A DNA stretch of 18,565 nt from an uncultured Prevotella sp. (GCA_900770395.1 CAAGKM010000007.1:1-18565), one strand, 5' to 3'. Positions 1-7,204 are shown, counted from the first letter of the stretch. Notes: generated by a model from the letters alone, not told the origin. A program made the numbers and translations.

Positions 1-90
<90 letters not shown>

Positions 91-100
91 TTTAAGACGA

Positions 101-137
101 GGAGTCCAGAGCTGAAATGTTCTGGACTCCTTTTTTA
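101..137 (+). terminator. Rho-independent terminator of the rRNA operon
   Basis: A perfect 10-bp stem (GGAGTCCAGA at 101-110 with TCTGGACTCC at 121-130) encloses a 10-nt loop and is followed at once by a run of six T. It lies about 10 nt after the 5S end, where an rRNA operon terminator is expected. Confidence 0.93.
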
Positions 138-310
138 TTGTATATATATAAAGTTCCTTAGTTGTGTACTTTACTTTTAATAATAAATTTCTCAATACAC
201 ATAAATTATATTCAATCAGCATAGGGGTAAAATACAAAAAATGTGTCATAGCTAAAGAATATATAAGAATTATTGCAACTATGAACGAAGTATAGCAACC
301 ACAAATAGAG
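138..310. other. A/T-rich intergenic leader of the sigma-factor locus
   Basis: This is 173 bp of A/T-rich sequence between the rRNA terminator and the ECF sigma gene. The promoter of the sigma-factor locus should lie here, but I see no clean TTTG/TAnnTTTG pair. Near 273-299 the pentamer GCAAC occurs twice around a TATGAACGAAGTATA stretch. This could be a recognition element for an autoregulated ECF sigma factor, but that is only a guess. No convincing gene lies on either strand. Confidence 0.4.
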
Positions 311-814
311 ATGACAGAAACGACAGACATAGAAAAATTGTTCAGGAACCATTACCGGCGACTGTGCCTTTACTCTACACACATAGTGAAAGATGTTGAT
401 ATGGCAGAAGATATAGTGATGGATCAATTTTTGAAAATGAGTGAGCGTATAAGCAATATGCCCAATACTATTCTTAATCCTAAAAGCTATCTGTACCGTA
501 TGACACAGACTGCAAGTATCGACTATGTTACACATACACTGCACACGGCAAAGCCGGCAGATGTGATGGACTTGCCCGATGATATAAATGGTGTTGAGGA
601 GCGTCTTGAGCGCGAGTCAAGGCTATGGGCGCAGATTGATACGTTGCCGCCGGCATGCCGCCGTATTTTGCTTATGAGCAAATGCAGGGACATGAAATAT
701 AAGGATATAGCAGTCACGCTTGGTATATCTGTGAAGACGGTGGAAGCGCAGATGGCAAAGGCCTATTCCATTCTGCGTGGAAAGGCCAAGGAGATTTATA
801 TGATGTTTTTCTGA
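311..814 (+). CDS. ECF-type RNA polymerase sigma-70 factor
   Basis: This 167-residue protein should bind core RNA polymerase and direct it to a small set of promoters when released by its anti-sigma factor. Region 2 spans about residues 9-75, with the AEDIVMDQFLKM helix typical of Bacteroidetes ECF factors. Region 4 spans about 105-158, with LPPACRRIL followed by a helix-turn-helix (YKDIAVTLGISVKTVEAQM, about 130-148). The length is normal for the family. The start ATG at 311 gives a complete region 2. The gene is followed after 88 bp by a FecR-like gene and then a TonB-dependent receptor, the standard arrangement of cell-surface signalling loci in Bacteroidota. Its target is probably the downstream receptor operon and perhaps itself; that is inferred from context. 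Confidence 0.93.
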   Translation: MTETTDIEKLFRNHYRRLCLYSTHIVKDVDMAEDIVMDQFLKMSERISNMPNTILNPKSYLYRMTQTASIDYVTHTLHTAKPADVMDLPDDINGVEERLERESRLWAQIDTLPPACRRILLMSKCRDMKYKDIAVTLGISVKTVEAQMAKAYSILRGKAKEIYMMFF

Positions 815-902
815 TGTGTTATAGTCGCTAATTTGATAAAATATAATATCGTTTAATTTTGTTCATTTACTTGTATATTAAAGTGTAAAACCAATATGTG
901 AT

Positions 903-1379
903 ATGAAAGATATAGATGAGGACGAGCTGCGTTTTGTGGCAAATCAGTACAAGGAGCAACGGCTTGATACCGATAAGGCATGGAAAAGATTTCTGTATGT
1001 CGGCGGCAACAGGACCGTGGCAGGTCACGGCAAAAGACGGCTGGCAGCGATTGCCGCCTCCATATTTGCCGTAAGCGTAGTTGTGGCTTGCATGGTTGCA
1101 GGCTACCGTATGTACGACAACAATGGCATTCAGCCCGATGATGCACCGTTTATGAAGGACAGTGTGGAACAAGTACAGAAAAGTGACAGCATTGTGGTGC
1201 TTCATTTCGACAATGCACCAGTGAATGATGTTATGCGCCAGCTGTCGCGCCATTATGGCTGCAACCTGTCGGCAAGCGACACCACCAAGCGTGTGAGCGG
1301 TGACATACAGGTAGACTCGCTTCATACCACCGTTAACATTCTTGAACAGATACTCGACATAAAAATTACAGTGAAATGA
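903..1379 (+). CDS. Short FecR-like anti-sigma factor with a C-terminal DUF4974/STN-like domain
   Basis: This 158-residue protein is a probable transmembrane regulator of the preceding ECF sigma factor. Residues 1-45 are charged and cytoplasmic (the sigma-binding part, with a KAWKRF motif near 25-30). Residues 46-68 form one hydrophobic membrane span. Residues 95-158 resemble the DUF4974 domain found at the C-terminus of Bacteroidetes FecR proteins, an STN-like fold (VNDVMRQLSRHYGCN, then V.GDI and LEQILDIKITV). Family members are usually about 300-400 residues, because a FecR beta-rich domain lies between the membrane span and DUF4974. Here that domain is absent and only a ~26-residue linker remains. 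The receptor gene overlaps this one by 4 bp (ATGA), so translational coupling is likely. An intact start and stop and family-like ends argue against a broken gene. Confidence 0.85.
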   Translation: MKDIDEDELRFVANQYKEQRLDTDKAWKRFLYVGGNRTVAGHGKRRLAAIAASIFAVSVVVACMVAGYRMYDNNGIQPDDAPFMKDSVEQVQKSDSIVVLHFDNAPVNDVMRQLSRHYGCNLSASDTTKRVSGDIQVDSLHTTVNILEQILDIKITVK

Positions 1380-3781
1380 GACTACATTTGCTGATAATGA
1401 CACTGATGCTGTCAGCATTCGTGCAGGCACAGAGCTATACCGTGTATCAAAAGATGGAGAGCATAAGGCAGACCCATGGCGTGTTTTTTGTTTATGATGC
1501 CTCGCTCAACCTGAACATACCATATAAAGGTGAGCCTTTTGAAGGCAAAACGCTAAACAAATCGCTGCGGATGCTGTTTGATGATACCAGTATAAAATAC
1601 AAGCGTCATGGCAGAAATATAATGCTGTGGAGTGAAGTGCATCCGCAGAAAAAGACAGTGCGCAAAAGTAAGGTGAATGTCAGAACAGCAACGCTGGACA
1701 AAGTGCAGAAACTTCCCGATGTCACAGTTACCGGCAGCAGCAACTCGCCTGTACTGACCACGCAGACAGGCAAGCGCACCATTACGGCTGACGACATCAA
1801 CACAGAATTTGCGCTGCTCAGTTCGCCCGACCTGATAAAGACACTTCAGCAAATATCGGGAGTGAGCAACGGCATAGAACTGTCGTCGGGACTGCTCGTG
1901 CATGGCGGCAACAGCGATGAGAATCTTTTTCTGCTCGACGGCACGCCCATTTATCAGACAAACCACTCGTTGGGACTGTTCTCGGCATTCAATACCGACG
2001 TGATTGAGAGCGCGGACTTCTACAAAAGTGACTTTCCTGCGAGATATAGCGGCAGGGTGTCGTCGATTACCGACGTGACGACACGTGACGGTGACATGCA
2101 GAAGACAAAGGGAATGTATTCTATAGGGCTTATCGACGGACGGGTGCAGGTGGAAGGTCCGCTTGTGAAAGACAGGACCTCGCTTAACGTGGCATTGCGC
2201 CGCAGCTGGATTGACTTGCTGATGAAACCCATACAGATGATAGTAAACAGCGGTTTGGACGACGGTGAGGAATTTACGTTCGGCTATGTGTTTTACGATC
2301 TGAACGCAAAGCTCACACACGGTCTCAACAACGGCGGTACGGTGTGGCTGAGTCTGTACAACGGGCGTGACAGCTATAGCGTACACGATAAATGTGACGA
2401 CCTTGACTCGTATGTGACCGACAGTTACAGCAAATTCCGCTGGGGCAATGCCACCATCACCTTTGGGGCAAACTTAAAACCGTGGCGTAATGTCAGCGCT
2501 ACAGTGCGTGCCATAGGTACATACAGCCATTCACTCTATAACTTTGACGAGGATGACACCTATCATCAGAATGACGGCATAGTGCGCCGCCTTAGTCTTG
2601 ATCTGAACCACAGCAACACCCGAATGTATGATGCCGGCGTTAAGACCGACCTGATTTGGACTCCCTCGCAGCGCCATCATGTGAGGTTTGGCGGCAGCTA
2701 TACCCATCACATCTTCCGTCCGCAAAGCATCATGCAGGCTATGTATTTCGACAATGGCGGCGACAAGGTTGACACGGCGTCGGTGAATGAACGTAACAGC
2801 ACGGTGTCCGACGAGACATCATTATATATTGAGGACGAGATGCAGGTGACGCCGCGTTTGTTGGCAAACATCGGCAGCAGCTACACCATGACCGTTGTTG
2901 ACGGCAAGGTCTACAGTATTGCCGACCCGCGCATAGCCCTGAAATATCAGCTGTATGACTGGTGCTCGCTGAAACTGTCGTACACGAAAATGTCGCAGAC
3001 GGTACACCGTATGGCAAGTAGTTTTCTCGAAATGCCTACCGACTTCTGGGTGCCTACCACAGCAGACATTCACCCTACCCAGTCGCAACAGCTTGCCGGC
3101 GGAATCTATACCCGCAGGGGCAACTGGACCGTGACATTGGAGGGATATTATAAAACCACGAGCCACCTGATGCAATACAAGAGCTGGCTGGGATTGCAGC
3201 CGCCTGCCACACGGTGGGACAGAAACATTGCCGAGGGCAGGGGAAGGGCATACGGCGTGGAGTTTGATGCAGCATACCGCACACCGCGCCTGTCGGCATC
3301 ACTCGCCTACACGCTGTCGTGGAGCAGGCGCAACTTCCCGGAACTTCACAGCCGATGGTTCAGTGACCAGTTTGACAACCGTCATAAGCTGAACTTGTCC
3401 GCACGCTATAAAGTCAACGACCGCATAGCGGTGCATGCGGCGTGGACCTATCGCAGCGGCAACCGCATAACCATGCCCACGGGCTATGCCCTGACCCCGT
3501 CGTTGCCCGAAGATGCGATGAAAGCTGATGCCGGATATATTTACACAGAGCCGAACAACTTTGTGCTGCCTGTCTACCACCGGCTTGACCTTGGGGCAGA
3601 CTTCCGGCACACCACCAGGCACGGGCACACAAGGATATGGAACGTGAGCCTGTATAATGCCTACTGCCACATGAATACCATGTATGTGAACTTGAAAACA
3701 AACAAAGACGGCACATTCTCGGCAAAAAGTCGCGGCTATATACCTGTGATTCCGTCGGTGAGCTACACAATTCAATTCTGA
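1376..3781 (+). CDS. TonB-dependent outer-membrane receptor with N-terminal STN signalling domain
   Basis: This 801-residue outer-membrane receptor is expected to import a ligand using TonB energy and to report ligand binding to the anti-sigma factor. A signal peptide covers about residues 1-19 (LSAFVQA). An STN (secretin/TonB short N-terminal) domain spans about 20-86. A TonB-box-like LPDVTVTG lies at about 113-120. The plug spans about 125-235 (SPDLIKTLQQISGV, VHGGNSDENLFLLDGTPIY, FPARYSGRVSSITDV). The rest is a 22-strand-type barrel ending in an aromatic residue (QF at the C-terminus), as usual for outer-membrane proteins. Unlike many receptors of this phylum, there is no recognisable carboxypeptidase-D-like regulatory domain between STN and plug. 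It overlaps the anti-sigma gene by 4 bp and is followed 4 bp later by a DUF4249 lipoprotein gene. The substrate cannot be inferred from sequence alone. Confidence 0.93.
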   Translation: MRLHLLIMTLMLSAFVQAQSYTVYQKMESIRQTHGVFFVYDASLNLNIPYKGEPFEGKTLNKSLRMLFDDTSIKYKRHGRNIMLWSEVHPQKKTVRKSKVNVRTATLDKVQKLPDVTVTGSSNSPVLTTQTGKRTITADDINTEFALLSSPDLIKTLQQISGVSNGIELSSGLLVHGGNSDENLFLLDGTPIYQTNHSLGLFSAFNTDVIESADFYKSDFPARYSGRVSSITDVTTRDGDMQKTKGMYSIGLIDGRVQVEGPLVKDRTSLNVALRRSWIDLLMKPIQMIVNSGLDDGEEFTFGYVFYDLNAKLTHGLNNGGTVWLSLYNGRDSYSVHDKCDDLDSYVTDSYSKFRWGNATITFGANLKPWRNVSATVRAIGTYSHSLYNFDEDDTYHQNDGIVRRLSLDLNHSNTRMYDAGVKTDLIWTPSQRHHVRFGGSYTHHIFRPQSIMQAMYFDNGGDKVDTASVNERNSTVSDETSLYIEDEMQVTPRLLANIGSSYTMTVVDGKVYSIADPRIALKYQLYDWCSLKLSYTKMSQTVHRMASSFLEMPTDFWVPTTADIHPTQSQQLAGGIYTRRGNWTVTLEGYYKTTSHLMQYKSWLGLQPPATRWDRNIAEGRGRAYGVEFDAAYRTPRLSASLAYTLSWSRRNFPELHSRWFSDQFDNRHKLNLSARYKVNDRIAVHAAWTYRSGNRITMPTGYALTPSLPEDAMKADAGYIYTEPNNFVLPVYHRLDLGADFRHTTRHGHTRIWNVSLYNAYCHMNTMYVNLKTNKDGTFSAKSRGYIPVIPSVSYTIQF

Positions 3782-3785
3782 CAAT

Positions 3786-4949
3786 ATGAGAAAAATAATA
3801 TCATACGTTTTTCTGGCACTGTCGTTAGTGTCGTGCCAGGACAGTATCAGCCTCGACGGCATCGCAGGCGGCAGCCGCATGCTGATGTATGCCTTTCCCA
3901 CCGATGCCGACACAATAGATATACGGCTGTCGACGGTACAGCCAATCAATGGCAGAATGCCGCAGCTTGACGTAAAGTGCGTGACATGCACCACCAACGG
4001 CGTCAGTGACAAGGTGATATATGCTGGCACCACAGTGGAGAACGATTTCCCAGTATGCCTCTACCGCGCCGTAGGCAGTCACCGTTGCGGTGATGAAATC
4101 TCTATCAAGGCGAGTGCGGATGGATTGCCCGACATTGAGGCCACCACCCGTATTCCGCAGCGCCCTGCCATAGATGCTTCCGACTACAGTCTGATATATA
4201 ACGACGGTGAGCTGCGCAGTCAGCTGAAGCTCTCGTTTCACGACCTGCCCGACGTGGATTATTATGCCGTGCGCATAAAGGGACGTCATATTCCGCACAG
4301 CGATTATGTGGCAGACGATATGTGGCTTGGCGTGGAGACAAGCGCCGAACCGCTGCTGAACAACTATTCGGGGGCAAAGCTCGACCTTGGCACCTCAAAT
4401 GACTTTTATCACAACATGTATATCTTCGACGACTCCTCGTTTGGCAATGGCGTCGCCACGCTCCGCATGCCCATAACGTATTATTACAGAAGCCTGTCTG
4501 CCTATCAGACGCATTTACTGGCATTGTCAAGGGAATATTATTTCATGCTCAAGTCGCTCAACGACATCAGCAACAATGACCTTGCCCAGTATGGGCTGGC
4601 GTTTGCCTTTTTAAGTTATACCAACGTCAGGGGCGGTTGCGGCTGTGTGGCTGGATATGCCGCCGACAGCACCGCGTGGCAGAAGAAATACAATCTGCGC
4701 TATGTAGTGCGTTGCGATAATCCCGATGCCTATTGGCTTGTGTCTGCTCCTGATTTAAGGGAATACAACTCCGGCAAGGGCTCTTTTAGCCATGAGGTGA
4801 TATATGGTGAGGATAAGGTTGATATACAGGTGAGATGCGAGAATGACCCGAACGCGAAACTCTATATCGACATTTATTATGAGGATCGGCTGAAAGCGAC
4901 AAAAAGCGGCTATGGCTTTGTTGAAGTCGAAGCATGGCTGAGGAAATAA
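3786..4949 (+). CDS. DUF4249 family lipoprotein
   Basis: This 387-residue predicted lipoprotein has a short signal sequence ending in a lipobox (LVSC, Cys17), followed by an acidic N-terminus. The body resembles DUF4249 proteins, which in Bacteroidota are commonly encoded directly after a TonB-dependent receptor with signalling features. They are presumed to be surface or periplasmic partners of that receptor; their biochemical role is not established. The gene begins 4 bp after the receptor stop, so the two are almost certainly co-transcribed and their products probably work together. The protein is rich in cysteine for a surface lipoprotein, with pairs at about residues 60-65 and a GGCGCV motif near 280. 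This might indicate disulfides or metal contact, but that is speculation. Confidence 0.85.
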   Translation: MRKIISYVFLALSLVSCQDSISLDGIAGGSRMLMYAFPTDADTIDIRLSTVQPINGRMPQLDVKCVTCTTNGVSDKVIYAGTTVENDFPVCLYRAVGSHRCGDEISIKASADGLPDIEATTRIPQRPAIDASDYSLIYNDGELRSQLKLSFHDLPDVDYYAVRIKGRHIPHSDYVADDMWLGVETSAEPLLNNYSGAKLDLGTSNDFYHNMYIFDDSSFGNGVATLRMPITYYYRSLSAYQTHLLALSREYYFMLKSLNDISNNDLAQYGLAFAFLSYTNVRGGCGCVAGYAADSTAWQKKYNLRYVVRCDNPDAYWLVSAPDLREYNSGKGSFSHEVIYGEDKVDIQVRCENDPNAKLYIDIYYEDRLKATKSGYGFVEVEAWLRK

Positions 4950-4996
4950 GTTTTAAAAAACGGGAGAAAATATTAACTGTAAAGATAGAAAAAACG

Positions 4997-5680
4997 ATGA
5001 AAAGGATTTTATTCTTATCGGCAATACTGATTGTAGCGTCAGCATCGTGCCACACAGCCAAGGCACAAAAGCTGTCTATGGGAGTGCATGCAGGAGTGAA
5101 TATGTCGGGATTTGCAGGCGGCGACGTGTATCGTATTTACGACAAGTCTATGAAAGCAGGCTTTGAGGTAGGCGGCGACCTCCGCTATACCTTTGGCGGC
5201 AAAATCAGCATCATGTCAGGGCTGTCGCTGATGATGACGGGAGGAAAGTTTGCCGTCATGAGCGAGTATCTTGGTGTTGACGGACAGGGCTTTACCGCTT
5301 TCCCTGAGGTGAATGTAAAGACCCTGTCGGTGGAGCTGCCTGTAAAAATGGGTTATGACATTACGCTTGCCGGCAACTGGACGCTGACGCCGTTTGCGGG
5401 CTTTTATGCCCGCTGTGCCCTGTGTCCGATAAAAGATAAGGTGCGGGCTTATGGTGAGAAAGACGGTGCAGACTGGAATTGTTTTGAGGACTGCATCCGC
5501 GGTGCTCAGCGGATAGACGCATTTAAACACTTTGATGCAGGACTGACCGTGGGCATAGAGTCGCGGGTATGCAGGCACTACGCACTGTCGCTGAATTATC
5601 GTCGGGGACTTACCAATCTGTCATCGCAATACGTCATGAAAGGACAAAGCATTACCCTTGCCCTGGGCTATGTATGGTAA
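4997..5680 (+). CDS. Small outer-membrane beta-barrel protein (porin/PorT-like family)
   Basis: This 227-residue protein has an N-terminal signal peptide (about 1-24, hydrophobic core LFLSAILIVASAS, cleavage after AKA). The following sequence of alternating hydrophobic residues and glycines (MGVHAGVNMSGFAGGD, LRYTFGGKISIMSGLSLMM, LALGYVW at the end) is typical of the small 8-strand OMP_b-brl families of Bacteroidota. An in-frame ATG upstream at 4934 overlaps the DUF4249 gene and would add a charged stretch before the signal peptide, so ATG 4997 is preferred. The gene is 47 bp after DUF4249 and is probably the last member of the sigma/anti-sigma/receptor operon. Cys140, Cys143, Cys162 and Cys166 cluster in one predicted surface loop, which is unusual. 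Function is unknown; it may be a structural or accessory barrel for the receptor. Confidence 0.78.
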   Translation: MKRILFLSAILIVASASCHTAKAQKLSMGVHAGVNMSGFAGGDVYRIYDKSMKAGFEVGGDLRYTFGGKISIMSGLSLMMTGGKFAVMSEYLGVDGQGFTAFPEVNVKTLSVELPVKMGYDITLAGNWTLTPFAGFYARCALCPIKDKVRAYGEKDGADWNCFEDCIRGAQRIDAFKHFDAGLTVGIESRVCRHYALSLNYRRGLTNLSSQYVMKGQSITLALGYVW

Positions 5681-5705
5681 TCTGTTCATTAGTATGTTCT
5701 ATATT

Positions 5706-5749
5706 ATTCTAAACGTTGAGAACAGAATTTCCAATGATACGTTTAGAAT
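5706..5749. repeat. 10-bp inverted repeat with 24-nt spacer (possible operon-end hairpin)
   Basis: ATTCTAAACG (5706-5715) is perfectly repeated in inverse as CGTTTAGAAT (5740-5749). It begins 26 bp after the stop codon of the beta-barrel gene. No T-run follows, so it is not a classical intrinsic terminator. It could protect the operon mRNA 3' end or be a protein-binding site. Confidence 0.5.
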
Positions 5750-5815
5750 CGTGAATCGTCGATTTTGCCATCCGTTTTGCTGTTTTGCAAAAGTGCATGA
5801 AAGGATTCCCGCTCG

Positions 5816-5860
5816 GCAAAGCAAAAAAAATATAAAAATTTTCTATTTTTTTTGCTTTGC
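5816..5860. promoter_or_regulatory. Perfect 17-bp inverted repeat overlapping the histidine kinase promoter
   Basis: GCAAAGCAAAAAAAATA (5816-5832) and TATTTTTTTTGCTTTGC (5844-5860) are exact reverse complements separated by 11 nt of A/T sequence. The right arm contains the TTTG that serves as the -33 element of the promoter at 5851-5881. The structure could be an operator, a cruciform-forming site, or a bidirectional terminator separating the upstream operon from the kinase. Its overlap with the promoter favours a regulatory role, but the sequence cannot settle this. Confidence 0.6.
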
Positions 5861-5881
5861 ACTCACTTATTCGTAACTTTG
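5851..5881 (+). promoter_or_regulatory. Bacteroidetes-type sigma-70 promoter (TTTG-N19-TAACTTTG)
   Basis: TTTG at 5851-5854 and TAACTTTG at 5874-5881, 19 bp apart, match the Bacteroides consensus (TTTG, 19-21 bp, TAnnTTTG). Transcription should begin a few bases after 5881, which places it 10 nt or less before the ATG at 5891. It decides the start codon of the following gene: an ATG-like start at 5852 would lie inside the promoter. Confidence 0.75.
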
Positions 5882-5890
5882 TTCCCACTT

Positions 5891-7057
5891 ATGCAGTGGA
5901 CAGACAAGGTGAGACAGGTGAAGATATTGTTGGTGGTGACAGCTATTGTCATTGCCATTGTGTCGTTGGTGGTGTCGCATTGTCTGGTGAGAGACATGTC
6001 GAAGGAGGAGGAGAAAAACATGAAAGTGTGGGCAGAGGCGCTCCATACTCTCAACGAGGCTGACGAGAACACTGACATATCGCTTGTGTACAGTGTGATT
6101 CAGAGCAACAATACAATACCGCTGGTGGTGCTTGATAAGGAGATGAATGTTGTTGACCACCGTAATGTGGAGATTGAGGGAAAGACTGCGGAGGATTCGT
6201 TGCGGTATCTTCGTGGTTTGGGAAACTCGTATTTCAGGTCGGGACATTACATCAGAATAGACATTGGCGGTGATGGCGCGGATGATTGTCAGTATGTGTG
6301 TTATGACGAGTCGTTAATTCTGAAGCGCCTTGCCGCCTATCCTTATATACAGTTGGGCGTGGTGCTGATATTTGTCGTGATAGCCATTCTGGCGTTGCTC
6401 TATTCCAAGCGTGCTGAGCAAAACAAGGTGTGGGTGGGACTGAGCAAGGAGACCGCCCATCAGTTGGGCACGCCAATATCCAGTCTCATGGCTTGGGTGG
6501 AGATACTCAAGGAGACTTATCCCGATGATGAGCTTATACCCGAGATGAACCGCGATGTGGAGCGTTTGCAGCGGGTGGCTGACAGATTCTCGAAAATCGG
6601 CTCGCTGCCGGAACCTGTAAGCGCGAGCATGAATACAGTGCTGCGCAATGTGGTGGAGTATATGGACCGCCGGACATCGAAAAAGGTGGAGATAAAGTGT
6701 GAATGTCCGTCGCATGAGGTGATGGTGAGCATGAACGCCTCGCTGTTTGAGTGGGTGATTGAGAATCTTTGCAAGAATGCCGTGGATGCCATGGAGGGCA
6801 AAGGACGCATAATCCTTACTTTGGACGAGGATGACCGAATGGTTGTGATAGAGGTTACCGATAATGGCAAGGGCATAAAGAAGAAAGATGTAAAGAATGT
6901 GTTCAAGCCAGGATTTACCACCAAGAGCCGCGGATGGGGGTTAGGGCTGTCGCTTGCCAAACGCATCGTGGAGGAATATCATAAGGGAAAGATATATGTG
7001 AAGAGCTCGGAAGTGGGTGTCGGCACAACCTTTAGAATAGAGCTGCGGAAAATGTGA
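5891..7057 (+). CDS. Membrane-bound sensor histidine kinase
   Basis: This 388-residue kinase should autophosphorylate on a histidine in response to a periplasmic signal. Two membrane spans (about 11-30 and 152-171) flank a periplasmic sensor of about 120 residues (31-151) that I do not recognise. No HAMP domain is evident. The dimerisation/phosphoacceptor segment carries SKETAHQLGTPISSL with His190. The ATPase domain shows an N box (ENLCKNAVDAM, 291-301), G1 (DNGKGI, 324-329), an F-like box (VFKPGFTTK) and G2 (GWGLGLSLAKRI). The length is ordinary. No response regulator gene is adjacent on either side, so the partner must lie elsewhere. The start at 5891 is chosen because the promoter's -7 box ends at 5881. 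A BlaI-type regulator follows after 217 bp with its own promoter. Confidence 0.92.
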   Translation: MQWTDKVRQVKILLVVTAIVIAIVSLVVSHCLVRDMSKEEEKNMKVWAEALHTLNEADENTDISLVYSVIQSNNTIPLVVLDKEMNVVDHRNVEIEGKTAEDSLRYLRGLGNSYFRSGHYIRIDIGGDGADDCQYVCYDESLILKRLAAYPYIQLGVVLIFVVIAILALLYSKRAEQNKVWVGLSKETAHQLGTPISSLMAWVEILKETYPDDELIPEMNRDVERLQRVADRFSKIGSLPEPVSASMNTVLRNVVEYMDRRTSKKVEIKCECPSHEVMVSMNASLFEWVIENLCKNAVDAMEGKGRIILTLDEDDRMVVIEVTDNGKGIKKKDVKNVFKPGFTTKSRGWGLGLSLAKRIVEEYHKGKIYVKSSEVGVGTTFRIELRKM

Positions 7058-7099
7058 GTCGTTTTCCCCTGTGGTGCTGCGTTGTTTTGCGGCACTTTT

Positions 7100-7199
7100 T
7101 TAGTTAAATTCAATAGTTAACTAATTATTTTAGTTAAATAACTAATGCTTTTAGTTGTTTTCTTTGGAAAAATTTGGTTATAACTAAAAATATTAGTTA
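7100..7199. promoter_or_regulatory. Array of TTAGTTA/TAACTAA operator-like half sites upstream of blaI
   Basis: The 217-bp gap before the BlaI-like gene carries repeated copies of one 7-mer in both orientations. TTAGTTA lies at 7100-7106. The palindrome TAGTTAACTA lies at 7114-7123. TTAGTTA-AA-TAACTAA lies at 7130-7145. A near copy TTAGTTG lies at 7151-7157. TAACTAA-AAATA-TTAGTTA lies at 7181-7199. The last inverted repeat overlaps the likely -7 box. BlaI/MecI proteins bind as dimers to dyad operators over their own promoters, so the simplest reading is an autoregulatory operator set with several dimer sites. Confidence 0.75.
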
Positions 7200-7204
7200 C
7201 TTTG
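7173..7204 (+). promoter_or_regulatory. Probable promoter of the blaI-M56 operon
   Basis: TTTG at 7173-7176 and TTACTTTG at 7197-7204, 20 bp apart, match the Bacteroidetes TTTG/TAnnTTTG layout with one mismatch. The operator-like dyad at 7181-7199 sits between and over these elements, so a bound repressor would block polymerase. The predicted leader to ATG 7275 is about 65 nt. Confidence 0.6.

Noticed and set aside
3299..4033. Long (244-residue) minus-strand reading frame opposite the receptor and DUF4249 genes
   Set aside because: It is antisense to two well-supported genes and looks like a by-product of their codon use.
4934..4996. Upstream in-frame ATG extending the beta-barrel protein by 21 residues
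   Set aside because: It overlaps the DUF4249 gene and would place a charged stretch before a clear signal peptide.
5658..5876. 72-residue plus-strand reading frame after the beta-barrel gene
   Set aside because: It covers both inverted repeats and the kinase promoter and has no recognisable protein features.
5852..5890. Earlier start (13 more residues) for the histidine kinase
   Set aside because: This stretch contains the promoter elements TTTG and TAACTTTG, and the added residues do not resemble a kinase N-terminus. The ATG at 5891 is preferred.
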